Assembly (NCBI GenBank): GCA_020002185.1
Contig: CM034535.1
Span: 72,549,684-72,613,683 of the forward strand
Source of the DNA: Paraescarpia echinospica
Lineage: Eukaryota; Annelida; Polychaeta; Sabellida; Siboglinidae
Reading direction: 5' to 3'
DNA length: 64,000 bases
Both the position numbers and the translations under genes were made by a program. This document shows, piece after piece, positions 1 through 11,537 of this stretch. The stretch's first letter is position 1; each line of letters opens with the position of its first letter. The notes beneath the pieces were generated by a model that ran no database searches, was not told the DNA's origin, and was given only the letters and a program-made list of their open reading frames with translations.

Positions 1-388
1 CATTCTCTTTTAAACATATTTATGATAATATGCATCAATACCATTTGTTGATTTACTCGCATCAGTATCACCATCGTACGGCTTTTCCGCCATCACGTTA
101 AGCCTACCCCACACAACAAGTACAAACTGTGTTCTACAGGTCAACTTCAATATTTGATCAAAACAATCACATTTGCATGAAAACTATGTATACAAAAGTC
201 ACAACGTGCATAAGGAACTTGACTGATAGCACAGCTGAAATTGATATTTCCACCAGTAAATTTCATATGCGACCTTCCGTTTCCCCACTGTAAATAAAGA
301 TCTGTCAGACTTCAAAAACGCAAGTCATTGAATGATTCATTAATTTTGTTTCGATTAGTTCACAAGCAGCTGTACATACGCACACTGT
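1..388. other. 5' flank of RNF181
   Basis: Non-coding flank before the RNF181 start codon. I see no TATA box close to the start and no supported ORF; the last ~90 bases are likely promoter and 5' UTR. Confidence 0.4.
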
Positions 389-400
389 AAGATGGCGAGC
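389..400 (+). promoter_or_regulatory. YY1-like AAGATGGCG motif over the RNF181 start codon
   Basis: The start codon of RNF181 is embedded in AAGATGGCGAGC, which matches the core of the YY1 site often found just downstream of transcription starts in TATA-less housekeeping genes. It is also a good Kozak context (A at -3, G at +4). Function is inferred from the motif only. Confidence 0.4.
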
Positions 401-3400
401 TACTTCGAGGAACATAATTGTGAACCCCTTGGCGATGGAGAACAACCAAACCATCTGCTTCATCTAGCACGGTAAGGCCTAAGCCGGCTAAGGGTAGTAA
501 GTAAACTGTAAAGTTTCTTGAATTTCAATTTTCAGAGAGGGACCCAGGACTGAAGCAGGGGGGCACATATTTTCACTGACTCGCTATCAGACTCAGTCTC
601 AGACTAGTCAGATTGTCACTGATTGACTGAGTAAAAGACAGTTTCCTTGATTTGTTTTTGTAATTTCAATAATTTAATAGTCGATGCGACGATGGCGTGG
701 CTGCAAACGCAGTATGGACATATTTTGTTAACAGTTAAGACTGAAGTTAATTATTTGCATCTTGTAGCAATAGTATATCGCAACGGCAGAACCTTTATAC
801 TTCCAAATGCACCCCTTTGAGGCTCACAAAAAAACATCCAACTACACGTCCTCCTTGAAACCTCCAACTGCACCCCTTTCAGACATTAAGGTTCTGCATA
901 ACACCTTATTGTATACAGCATTCAGGCATTGCAGATATTTATTCCTCTGTTCCTCTGTTGCAGGCTGTTGATTGATGGAGGCTATGCAAGAGAGTGGGAC
1001 ATGGAATTTGAGAGGCAGGTTTGATGCATATAAAACAAATACCACACAATCCAAAATTACATACATAAACAAACAGAAAGAACCTCTGCATTTCTTAGAA
1101 GCATTACAACATGTCCCAGAATGATGATGATCGATATATACTGTTCCTACGACAGAAATAGTCTGGAGACATCTTAATGTCACAGTCGGGCACCCATAAC
1201 TCACACCATTTCATCCAGTCATTCGCCAACTCTTAGCTTCTCAACTGCTCTGCCTTACTGCAATCTGATGCCCATCTCACTGAGGTCTGACTGCAGCATG
1301 TTGATTAGGTCGGTAGTATGCCTGCCAACTCAGTATATATACCGTATTCGTTCTATTAAGCGTACATGCCCTAATTAGCGTACATAGCAATCAATGCCGT
1401 GACAGTGATCTCAATGCCAACCTTGACTGTTGAATCCATCATTGTATTTTAATTTCTACCAATATCACACTAGATTCAACGCTTGGTGATGAAACAACAT
1501 CGAAAGGTCTACCTAAATTATCACATTTTTACAGTGTTCTGGTAGCCTGTTGCTCGTATGTCAGATGCAGAAATCACTTGTCAGTCATGTCTACTGAGAG
1601 AGATGGCTGTACTCAGGAACCAAAGAAAATGGGTGCACACCTCTGTACGTGTATTGGAACCAAAAACTTGACATATTTCCATGTCTTAAATATTTGCTAA
1701 ACATACTGTACGCTTAATAGAACGAATACGGTATATATATATATGCAAATTTTGCTGTCCTTCAATCTAGGAAATACTGATATTATGTTTAACTGAAACC
1801 CTAATATCATATTCAGTAAACTAAAATATTGGTAGGTCATCACCATCTTCACGTTGTTACACCTGGTATATACTAGTGTTCCAATGTTCTACTCCTGTGC
1901 TATGCGTGAAGGTGGATGCAGAGAGTTACAAATAAACTATACCTGTATTTTGTTCATCTGTAGCATATCGGGTGGAAATCGAGCACCGCCAGCCTCGAAA
2001 CAAGTTGTTAAATCACTGCCAGTTGTCAATATCACGGCAGAGGAAGCAGGTGAGTGAATCTACTGCACTAACAAACCTTTTGACAACAAATCTACGGTAA
2101 CTACCCGTAGCTCACACCCTGATGTATTGATCACTGCTAAATTATCTCTGCAGGAGAAGGCATAGCAACTCAAACATGTATGTAAGTAACCCTAAATAAT
2201 GATTGTTGTGTTTTCTGAAGTATATCACCAATTGGTAGATCAGAGACCACTGGTCTCGACGAATGAAGCAATAAAAAGAGGCAGGTGTATCTCGGCACCA
2301 TAAAGGAGACGTACTTACAGTGATCCAAAATTAGCATATTAATATAGGGGTGCTAACTGTGGGATAGTCTCCATCTCCTCCCAGGTGTAGATGTTCCACA
2401 ATTAGTCAGATTTATTTACTTATGTTTGCTGCACACCCAATAATGAATCAAGTGGTGAGCTACTCCCTAGGGGGCGCCTCTGTTTTAGTTCATGGGTGTA
2501 AGGTGGTTGTAAAGGTTGTCGAGTTGGTTGAATGTTGCATGTTTTCCCTACTCTCATACAGTACAAATAAGTTTTTTTATTTTTACTGAATTTTCATAAA
2601 ACAAAGGTAATCTATTGAGAGGTTTTGTGTTGCAAAGTTGATTGCATGCAGGAAAGTAACCATCAAACTGTCACAAGTTATACATTATTTCCAAATTGCT
2701 AACTTTCTAATAGCACTTTATTAAGAATACCACAATAATATTATTGCAGCATGTTTCTTATTGTTGAGGTTTCCTGTGATGAATTAGGACCATCAGCGTT
2801 TGTTCGTTGCTTATAGCGGACAAGGTGAACTGCCCAATCTGTCTGGCAGAATACAAGTCAGGAGAGGAGACACGACAGATGCCCTGTAGTCACAGGTTCC
2901 ACCCCACTTGCATTCTACCCTGGCTGGAGAAGGTAGGTTACTAGTACAGGCATCAGTCACCCTGCCTCAACACACCGCCATAATGAATACCTTTGCAAAG
3001 GTTAGAATTGTACAGAAATAATTCAGCTGGCCTTTTTCAAAATACAGTGAATGGTTAGCATGTAAATTGCTTCTGGCCTCAGTTACATTCATAGTTTTGA
3101 AAATATGGTAAGTTATCTTTCCGAGTCCTACATCACCAAGAAAAAGAGAAAGACAGCAAGTGCAGAAAAACAGACCAGCCAAATACCGAACATCCCTTTA
3201 CCATATGTGTGCAACCTGTCAGAGAAATTGACCACCATTTTCCAGGAACATGGAGTGGGGACGTACCACAAACCTTACAACACCATAAAATCCATCGTAG
3301 TGAACCCCAAGGACAAAACCCCCAAGAACAACATGTGTGGGGTAGTATATGAGACAGGATGTCCGGACTGTCATCAGACCATCTATATAGGCGAAACCAG

Positions 3401-5821
3401 CAGAGCACTAGGAGCCCGACTCAGAGAACACCCACTCACAGCAGTAGGTGAACACAGAGTGAATGAGAGCCACAACATCTCGGGTAAAGACGCAAAGATA
3501 CTCTCTTGAGAAAACAACTTCTGGAGAAGAAAAATCAGTGAGGCGATTGAAATCAGAGCGAGGCGACCAGAAATAATACAACCTTCCCGCGATATTCCTG
3601 GAAGTGTTGTCATGTGACAGTTATCAACACACACACATGACGACCGAGAGTGGTGCAGACCAACACTGATGAAGACGTCGCAAAGATGTCGAAAGCTCCG
3701 TTCAGAGCAATATAGGACTCGGAAAGGTAACTTACCATATTTTCAAAGCAGTGAATGGTGTTTTGTGGTTGAGGTAGAATGAACATTATAGAGCGATTAC
3801 ATGAGTTTGCAGTCACCAAAACAGCATAGTAGTGCGTATTGGTGGGTCACCAAGGTGGTGGTGTCGTCATCACCATGTATTCTGGAGAATGTAAGTTGCT
3901 ACAGTGGGCCTTAGCAAGTGGAACATAATATACTAATGCACACTGCCTTACTTACTGCCCTTCACTCCATACGGAGCATAGGCCATCAACGATGATTCTC
4001 CAACGCAATCGACTTTGGACGATCTTCTCTATTTCTTGCCAGGTGTAGTCACTCCTTTGTACTTCTGCAGCCGCGTCCCTTTCCCAGATGTTTTTTGGCC
4101 TTCCTCGCCTTCTTTTTCCTTGAGGATTCCACGCCAGAGACTGTCTTGCGATGTTTGTTGGCTTTCTCTGTGTCTGTCACCATCCTGATTACATCAGTCT
4201 CAGCACCCCCTGGCAGATTGCCTTGCAGAACGCTGAAGTTAAGCTCAGCTAATAATAGTGTCTGCCAATTAAGCTGTTTGGTTTGTTTTTGCTTCGGCCA
4301 TCCGTACGTGACTCGTGTTACATGTCATGTTTGGGAAGTAGGAATAATTAATTTTAATACGGTACCAATCAGCGGCTCGTGAGAATGGTCGAATGGGAAA
4401 CTGTAACTATATTGGGATTTTCTGGACCTGCTCTTTAGTGAGAAGCGATGATGTTCGTGCATCATGACATTTTCATGGTTCCCACAGCAGGACGAGTGGG
4501 GGCAAATAATTATAGGACCACTTACAGCTGGCTGTACAACTAATTCATCGGCTTGTAAAGAGGATTTATACCGAAATAGCTATCAGGACAGGGCAGTGTG
4601 GCAGTTGTTACTGGCAGTTGTTATTATCAAGGTGCACACGTTTTCTGTGGTGGTTATTATCTAGGTCCTCACATGTTATCTGTGGCGGTTGTTATCGAGG
4701 TCCACACGTTTGTGGGATGGGAGATGGTTTAAATCAGTATTAAATGTTTCTTGGACTTAACCTTTGCGAACCTATGACATCTCCCCTTTCTGTTAACGTT
4801 AGGTGTGGCCACTTCCTGTCAGTTGCCAATTGGCGTAGACATTGTATGACCATAGCTACATCATTTTACTGGTGTGGTTTTTACTGCACAACAGCATTAT
4901 CACTATCTGGCATATATCTATTCACTGTATATAGATAGAGGCCCAGTGGCCTTGGCCTAGACCTACTTGCTAGTTAGGGACCATCCATGAATCTAGCGAA
5001 GTTGAACAGGTAATGTGATATCGGTTAGAGTCAAACCCTGTGTAGCATTATACAGTGGGGGTGAATAATTTATTGTTGCCTAATAAAACATAAATAATCA
5101 ATGCGCAGGTTACTGGTGTTACCATGGAATTTGAACACCAGAGAAGTGCATGTTGATGCCAATAGTCAAGAAATTAATCGGCAGAAGGCCTTAGGGATCA
5201 TCTCAGAATGTTGATGTCCCAAATCAGATAAAATTACTTTCATCTGGCCTCAGCCCCCCCCCACATGAAAGTTTGTAAACACCGATATGATGATGTAAAT
5301 ATATTAACTGTCTCGGTCCGAAGCTTAAAGTATTGATGTCGGACGCCAAGCAAGACTTCTTCTCACCCCCTCCCCAAACAAAAGTAATATTATCTGATGT
5401 AGTTATATATATTATCCCCAAGCCCTTTAGTACTGCATCAGCTGTGTGCAGTTACAGTGCGTGTCGTTTCTATTGCAACAGACAAACAGCTGTCCAGTGT
5501 GCAGACAGGAAGTTCCAACTGACAACCCAGACTATGAGGAATTCAAGAAACAAAAGGTACGCCTATCTTTTGTCAGCAATAAATATTATGTGGAGGTTTA
5601 ACAGTTACGAAGCAAAACAAAACTGACAGATTGTATCGATTATAAAAAATTTCATATCAGTTGAGGCACCACCCTCACTCCTAAAAATTAACTTGTAGCA
5701 GTGAAGTTTCTGAAGGTATTAAATGTGTGTATTAAACTTACGATTCTGTTTTCTCTTTCAGGCAAGGAAGAAACAAAGAGAATTTGAAATCGAGACACTT
5801 CATGATTCTATGTATGGATGA
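392..5821 (+). CDS. RNF181: E3 ubiquitin-protein ligase RNF181 (RING-H2)
   Basis: Six coding exons: 392-471, 964-1014, 1964-2049, 2817-2932, 5482-5556, 5762-5821, joining in frame to 155 aa plus stop (human RNF181 is 153 aa). The N-terminus [12 protein letters not shown] matches the family. Exon 3 gives the [12 protein letters not shown] segment. Exons 4-5 give a C3H2C3 RING: C78, C81, C96, H98, H101, C104, C115, C118. The tail ends LHDSMYG, as in relatives. RING-H2 proteins of this type recruit an E2 and transfer ubiquitin to substrates, mainly in the cytosol. Introns use GT-AG except intron 2, which appears to use a GC donor (AG|GCAGGT at 1013-1020), the only choice that keeps frame. Exon 2 (51 nt) is less conserved and is symmetric. 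Intron 4 contains a Penelope-like element and a LINE end. The 3' UTR should run to the poly(A) signal at 6468. Product call very secure; exon 2 less so. Confidence 0.93.
1334..1739. mobile_element. MITE with 32-bp terminal inverted repeats, in RNF181 intron 2
   Basis: The arms 1334-1365 and 1708-1739 are perfect inverted copies (core CCGTATTCGTTCTATTAAGC), about 340 bp apart. Both ends sit in TA-rich sequence, compatible with a TA target duplication of the Tc1/mariner/pogo type. No transposase is present, so it is non-autonomous. The superfamily is inferred only from the TA flanks. Confidence 0.75.
3045..3759 (+). mobile_element. Penelope-like retroelement fragment with GIY-YIG endonuclease domain
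   Basis: An ORF at 3105-3509 encodes the C-terminal part of a Penelope-like polyprotein: a linker with PYVCNLSEK and [16 protein letters not shown], then the GIY-YIG region ([29 protein letters not shown]). A stop follows at 3507, and related residues continue past it. The reverse transcriptase is missing (5' truncation). The fragment is bounded by a 35-bp inverted repeat with one mismatch (3096-3130 and 3713-3747). Outside it lies an 11-bp direct repeat CAGTGAATGGT (3045-3055 and 3749-3759), a likely target-site duplication. It lies in RNF181 intron 4. Confidence 0.82.
3666..3710 (+). ncRNA. Degenerate hammerhead-ribozyme-like motif in the Penelope-like element
   Basis: CTGATGA (3666-3672) is followed by a 6-bp stem (3674-3679 with 3685-3690, loop GCAAA), GAAA (3691-3694) and a short hairpin (GCTC/GAGC). 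This is the layout of a hammerhead core, and hammerheads are known from Penelope-like elements. One extra A at 3673 and no U after the last stem make an active ribozyme unlikely; the match could be coincidental. Confidence 0.2.
3947..4140 (-). mobile_element. LINE 3' end (RT C-terminal fragment)
   Basis: Reading the minus strand from about 4136 to the stop at 3952-3954 gives an uninterrupted LINE C-terminus: [20 protein letters not shown], then a conserved YTWQEIEK, then a stop and a TAAGTAAG tail. This basic GKRRRGRP segment is a common end of LINE polyproteins in invertebrates. It is heavily 5' truncated and sits in RNF181 intron 4, opposite in strand to the gene. Confidence 0.75.
4614..4716. 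repeat. Short minisatellite, about 35-bp unit, three copies
   Basis: Three imperfect tandem units built on GTTATTATC(A/T)AGGT(G/C)CACACGTT and ending in TGTGG. It lies in RNF181 intron 4, with no coding role seen. Confidence 0.55.
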
Positions 5822-6467
5822 GGATATAATAAAACTATCATCACAATACTTGGTAGTTCTGTTGTTAAAGCAGATACAGGGGAAGGCCACACACCTTCGA
5901 AATGGCATCTATAAACCACTTTCTTCTAGAAGAAACTTGATATCTAGTCACCAAAACAATTATGCAATCTGATCATTTTCTCACATTTCTGCAACTGGAA
6001 AAAGGTATATACAGTATCTAGGTTCAGAAACATTCAATTTGAAAGATAAATACCTGGTAGGTACTTCATGACCAAAAAAGTTTTGTTTTTAATTTTCCAA
6101 CTATGTTGCCATGCAGTGTGTGGCCTTATGCAGATACTGATCACTATTGCAGTAATATTACACCAATAAGCTTCATACTTTTAATTTTGCAAACAAATTT
6201 ACTGACAAGACAAAAGCACACTTACTGTACAGCATACAACTTACAAGTAAATTACATCTTGTCATCATAATCCAATGTTGTTCCTGAACAATACCAAGGG
6301 CCACAACAGTAAATCTCTGCAAAGATCAGCTCCAAACAATCCATGCAAATTCTTTCTGCCAAATATGATCACAAGAGAACTCCCATCCCATGTTAATTTA
6401 GTAAAGCCCAACAAAAATGTAATGAATCGACAGAAAAAACATTCTGGCAGTAACTAGAACGAAAGTC

Positions 6468-6473
6468 AATAAA
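6468..6473 (+). terminator. AATAAA poly(A) signal, likely RNF181
   Basis: AATAAA on the plus strand about 650 nt after the RNF181 stop. No gene lies between, so it probably ends the RNF181 mRNA; cleavage would fall near 6485-6505. Confidence 0.5.
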
Positions 6474-6484
6474 AATGCTACATG

Positions 6485-6490
6485 TTTATT
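6485..6490 (-). terminator. AATAAA poly(A) signal, likely hnRNP gene
   Basis: TTTATT on the plus strand is AATAAA on the minus strand, about 1.16 kb downstream of the hnRNP stop codon. The stretch 6491-7651 between them has no supported ORF and is best read as the hnRNP 3' UTR. Cleavage would fall near 6455-6475, past the RNF181 signal. Confidence 0.5.
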
Positions 6491-7651
6491 GACAAAGTAA
6501 AATCAAGAGACAACACAAATAGAACATAAAATTTCACTTCACCAGATGTAACCAGATGTATAAAAATAAAATCGTAGTGCACGTCTTCCCTAAAACAGTG
6601 ACATATTGTTCTTTCCATGTTGTTCAAATAATCAATGTGAAGTGTGTACTGCACTTCAGGCTGGGCTATACGGCCACTGCATGAAGCAATAGCAACAGTA
6701 AATGCCTCCGGAAATAGCAAAGCTAGATACAAATATCCCACCAATGCACACGATCCAGTGGGTTATAAGCACGTAGATATTGTCTCCAAGTGACTGTTCC
6801 GCACTTTGCAAAATGTCTGCGCGCCACGACAGGTCAACCAAGACACCAACATCGTTGCCACTCCACGTCTACACACAAACGCCTACAGGACAACTTGGCT
6901 TCCAGCGGCAAGCAGCAAAACGTCTTGTCACTCGACACCTTCACAGACATTCTCGAGATCTGCGACCTACAACGTATTGAACGACAAAGGTCAATGGCAG
7001 AATGTATCACAACTCATTTTTACAAAAATCATTTTGAAAGATCTTAAAAACGTAAGATACTAATAGGCACACAAACAAACCTGCAAACTAAGGACAAAAT
7101 AAATATATATATATATTTCACAACTGAACAGTCTGAATTATTGTTTATGCGCAAATAAAAGCAAATTCTGACAGCAACTTCTGACAGAAATTAGTCATCA
7201 CACAAAACAGGCATATAACTGTGCAAGCAGACACAAAGAGGAACGGGCTAAGTAGTAGTTTGTACGTCCGACTGGTCTCAGTATTCCCAATTTTGAAAAC
7301 TAAACAAAAGCAGTTTACACAGAAGAGTCAGATAACCGTGATGTTCGATCATCGACAGCGACACGAGCTAGTTGTGGCAATGGAAACGAATCGAAACAAA
7401 AGTGGGTCAACAAGTTCCACAACAAAAAATAAATCAACAAAGACCGTATTGATAGTCAATGTCAGTTCAAGTAACGGACACAAAGTAGCCCACAATTTCC
7501 ATGACCGCGTGCACAATTAGATTCACTACTCTATGTGATCAATGGCAGAACAACAACAGTTCTACACAACAACTAACATAAAACAATCCAGTCTGGACAT
7601 CAGTACTACTACTTACCCCCCTTAGACATTAGGTGCACTGATCGCAGTCAT

Positions 7652-10600
7652 TTAGCGACTGTATGGATGATAGCCACCAGCACTGCCGCGTTTGGGTGTA
7701 TACGGTTTGGTCTGCTGCGAACCTGGAGAGGACAAAAAGACCAACTTCAGTAACACAGCTGTCCACAACAAGGCTCGCCATCTACAGTGAAAATCAAACA
7801 GTTACCATAAATGGATGCCGATGTAGGCAGCAGATCAGAAAACAGAACAGAATCCAAACAAGTGCAACCTGCAATGTCTTAGGCGTGTTTGTTGCGAGCG
7901 AAACGCGCTTTGCAAGAACTCGATAACAGAACAGTGGTGAAGGTGACTAGCGATGGCAACTCACCTTGGCTGCCGTCACCGTAACCCCAGCCGCTGTAAT
8001 CGTAACCTTTAGAGAAAATAAACACGAAGAATTAGTGCTGGACATGCAGAAGATAAACACGTTTTATCTCAATTAATACCCTGCAAGAAAGGTCTATGAA
8101 AGCCAGTGAAACGACTACACAAACTACTGCTAACAACTATTACACAAGACATGGTGATACCCCAATGGGAACAGCTGGCAATTCTATTACATGACAAATG
8201 CACCTACCTCCACCGTTTCCGTAGCTGCCGTATCCCTGGTTGCCTCCGTATCCGCCCCAGCCACCCTGGTTGTTGTAGTAGCTGTTGTAGTCATAGCCGC
8301 TGCCACCACCGCCATAGCCCTGGTTGTAGTCGTATCCTGAACCATAACCCTGGTTGTAGTTGTTGTAGTAGTCATAGCCCTGGTTACCATAACCCTGGTT
8401 GTACCCACCTGAAAATACATTGTTATCCATGTCGAACCAAGTCATCGTAAAAACACATTACTAACTTCCAACTGAAAAGGTGTGATCTAACTACAGTTTA
8501 GTGAAGCAAATCTTCAAATTTACAAAAGCCAACCTTCACATTTTCTTTAAAAAATTAGTAATCGATTATTCGCAATGTTGAAACGCAGAAGGCAATCAAC
8601 TAAATCCCACAATGCTACATATCAAAAAACTTACCCCTACCGCGACCACCACCGCGACCACCACCGCCTCGGCCTCCGAAACCACCGCCGAAGCCACCAC
8701 CGCGACCACCAAAGCCACCGCCAAATCCTTGTTCTGACTTGGGTGTTGCCTTCTTCACATCAACCTGAAATGACAACTAGTACGTGAGGATGCAACCTTC
8801 ACAAGCAACGCAGGAAGTGCAGCAAACTGCTTCATATAGAATCACCTACCACATTACATGTTGCATTACCAGACCCGACAATGCAACAACAGCTTAGACG
8901 TCCACACGTTACGTTGATATTACCTGCGATTCATGATAGAGAACTGCAATTACCGTTACGCATTACGGTATCTACGTAAGAGAAAACTGGAAAAAAGGGT
9001 GCATTTAATGTTACATTAAGATCGTCTCAGGGCAGAACATATCGTAGGTAGAGAAACAAGCACATTACAGCAACAATAGTTGATTGTGAGATAGACATTG
9101 CATTATTTTTGCTCGTTCCATTGCACATGAGGAAGAGGTAACCTTTGCTCAGAGGTAGGTGGTCTCCCAAGCCCATGTACCTCATTTTGAGATCCATATG
9201 TCGCCACTCCACCAGCTGGAAAGTGGAACAAAGGACATCATTGATAAGTTGCCACGGGCAACCGTGTGGCTACATAGCTACATGAAGTGCGGTATGGAAG
9301 AAGGACGCCCCCTACGACCAGTTATCATTACGATCCAAGACACGTCACAGTTAACCAACTGTATGGAGAGCAACCTACATGCAAAATGGCTAAGAAGCTT
9401 TAATCTGCAAAATAATTACACAACAGTGAGAAAGCTTGCAGCAGCTTTTGTCAGCACATCAACCAGATTGTTATCTGCTGTTGTTGGCTTAAACATAGTT
9501 CTTCAGCAATGCACTTAGGGTTGTCCTTAAAACTTCATCGTTATTCCTTCCTGTAAAGATAAATATAAGAACCATGTCATTAAATTTACAATGTATGTAG
9601 GGTTGGCCAACACGACTCACCGTCTTGCCACCAATTTTCTGTTTCTGTTCTTCACAGACTCGGTTTACAATTTCTTCCGTCTCGAATGTGATGAAACAGA
9701 ATGCTCTCCTCTGGTTCTTTACTTTGTCAAATGGCAGGTCAATTTCTTCAATCTAAACAGAATGAAAATAAAGTTATAATGTCTAGGTCCATTTATTTTT
9801 AGTCTGTGAATAAAGTTATATAATATCTAGGTCCATTGTTTTAGTCTGCACAATTTAATAATGTGGCAAATATATTATAATATAAGCATAACTCGCAAGA
9901 TGTAATAAAGTGTGGAGGCTAAAAACGCCAACAGTTAAGTTGTATACTAAATACATAATAAAACTGTTCAAATTACATCAAAACGATTGCAAAAAGCCAG
10001 GAGGTTTTGCAAACGAACACAAATACAATCCTGTTGAAAAGACAGTCACACACCTTTCCAAATCTGCCAAAGTATTCCCGGATGTCAGACTCTGGAACCT
10101 CTGGGTCGAGACCGCCAACAAACACCTTCTTGATGGGTTCCCGCCCACCCCTCGCCTTTGCCCTCTTTGGGTCGATTGTTCTGCCATGTAGTGTGTGATC
10201 ACGCTCATTGATTACCTGCAACAGTATCAACCTATGTTAAAGCAAAATGATCACTAACCTTGGATTCAAAGATGGTTTACACTATTTGATAGAACATGTA
10301 GACTTTGCAGTAGCAACAACATTCAAGCTGTATGTACAATATTAGTATGTTACGCACCCGTTCAACGGAAGATGTGTCTGAGAAGAGGACGAAGCCGAAG
10401 CCCCGGGAACGACCTGTTGAGGGATCTGTTTTTAATGTGCAGTCCAGGACATCGCCGTATTTGCTGAAGTATTCTTTGAGGTCCTCTGTAAAGGTAGGCG
10501 GACACATAAGAGCATTACTTATATAATCAACTGGTTTACTCCCAACGATGAAGCCTGAAATTTAACACCCAAACAAACATCTTAGAAATCTTCTGTGCCC

Positions 10601-11537
10601 AAACTTTATTACATTTTATCAGCTAACAACAAAAACTAAAACACAAATCAATCTTTTGTGTAAAATACACACATTTTGGCAAGATAAAAACACTAGAAAC
10701 ACAAGCACAGATTCACCTAATCGATACAGCTGTGAATTGGACATAACCAGTGTTACCTTTAGTACCTTCCCATTTTTATTTCCAAATAAATCATGAAAAA
10801 TCTATATTAAACTTAAAGTTAATCAGGATTAATAATCGTACATGCCAATTACCGAATTATACAGATACTTACTGACTGTCGTCTCCCAGCTCAGGCCACC
10901 GACAAATATTTTTCTGGTAATACAAAGAAAATAAGAAATCAATTAACGACAAATGGCGATAAAATGATAAACATCAAAACAAATAATGTTATAAAAACGA
11001 ATACACATGTTGAAAGACCAATACTAAATAGTTATATAATTATTAAATAAAACAGTACTGCCAACCTCGTATAATGAAACTCCTTTTATTGGTTCCATTG
11101 TTCTTTATCGGTCTAGAACCGCGTGCTTACATCAGCCGCCATCTTGTCAACGGAAATCAGTTTGCCGGGTGGTTCGAAATTATTGCAATCTCATAAAAAA
11201 AACCACCGTTTACCAAGTTAGATAACATTCTACTTGTTAAAATTATTGAGCTGTATACAAGTGTGTGCTGTACGCTTGACATAACGAACGGTTTAAAATG
11301 CACGGTAGATCTACGCCGCAAACAGCGCAGAGCCAGAACCACGCGCCGTGGAAGCCGGGCCGGCAAATTGGCTCACCTTTCATCGTCGTCATTTTTCGAC
11401 GCATTTATTTTGTCACCAGGATTTAAAGGACCATCGCCGCTTCCTGCTTCTATCTGTTGTTGACCTTGTTCTTCGTATGTTTCTTGTTGTTGGTACTGCT
11501 CATCACCATTAGAAACTCCATATTCTTGATCTCCCAT
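7652..11537 (-). CDS. hnRNP D/AB-type RNA-binding protein (two RRMs, Gly/Tyr-rich tail)
   Basis: Nine coding exons in minus-strand order: 11377-11537, 10873-10913, 10358-10485, 10054-10215, 9621-9752, 8635-8764, 8208-8408, 7965-8006, 7652-7722. They join in frame to 355 aa. The N-terminus is acidic and Gln-rich (about residues 1-53). RRM1 (about 55-128) has RNP2 KIFVGGL and RNP1 [11 protein letters not shown]2 (about 139-215) has KVFVGGL and RAFCFITF, with Ala where Gly is usual. The rest is a Gly/Phe/Arg block, then a long GYG/YNQGYG prion-like tail ending HPYSR. The linker DPKRAKA is diagnostic of the hnRNP D/AB/A-like group. These proteins bind AU-rich and other single-stranded RNA in nucleus and cytoplasm and act in splicing, mRNA stability and transport. 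Which vertebrate paralogue it equals (HNRNPD, HNRNPAB, HNRNPDL) cannot be said. The first in-frame ATG has a strong Kozak context. Low-complexity exons 6-8 are likely sites of alternative splicing. Confidence 0.93.

Noticed and set aside
8106..8450. Plus-strand ORF rich in His, Cys and Arg
   Set aside because: Antisense of the Gly/Tyr-rich hnRNP exon 8208-8408.
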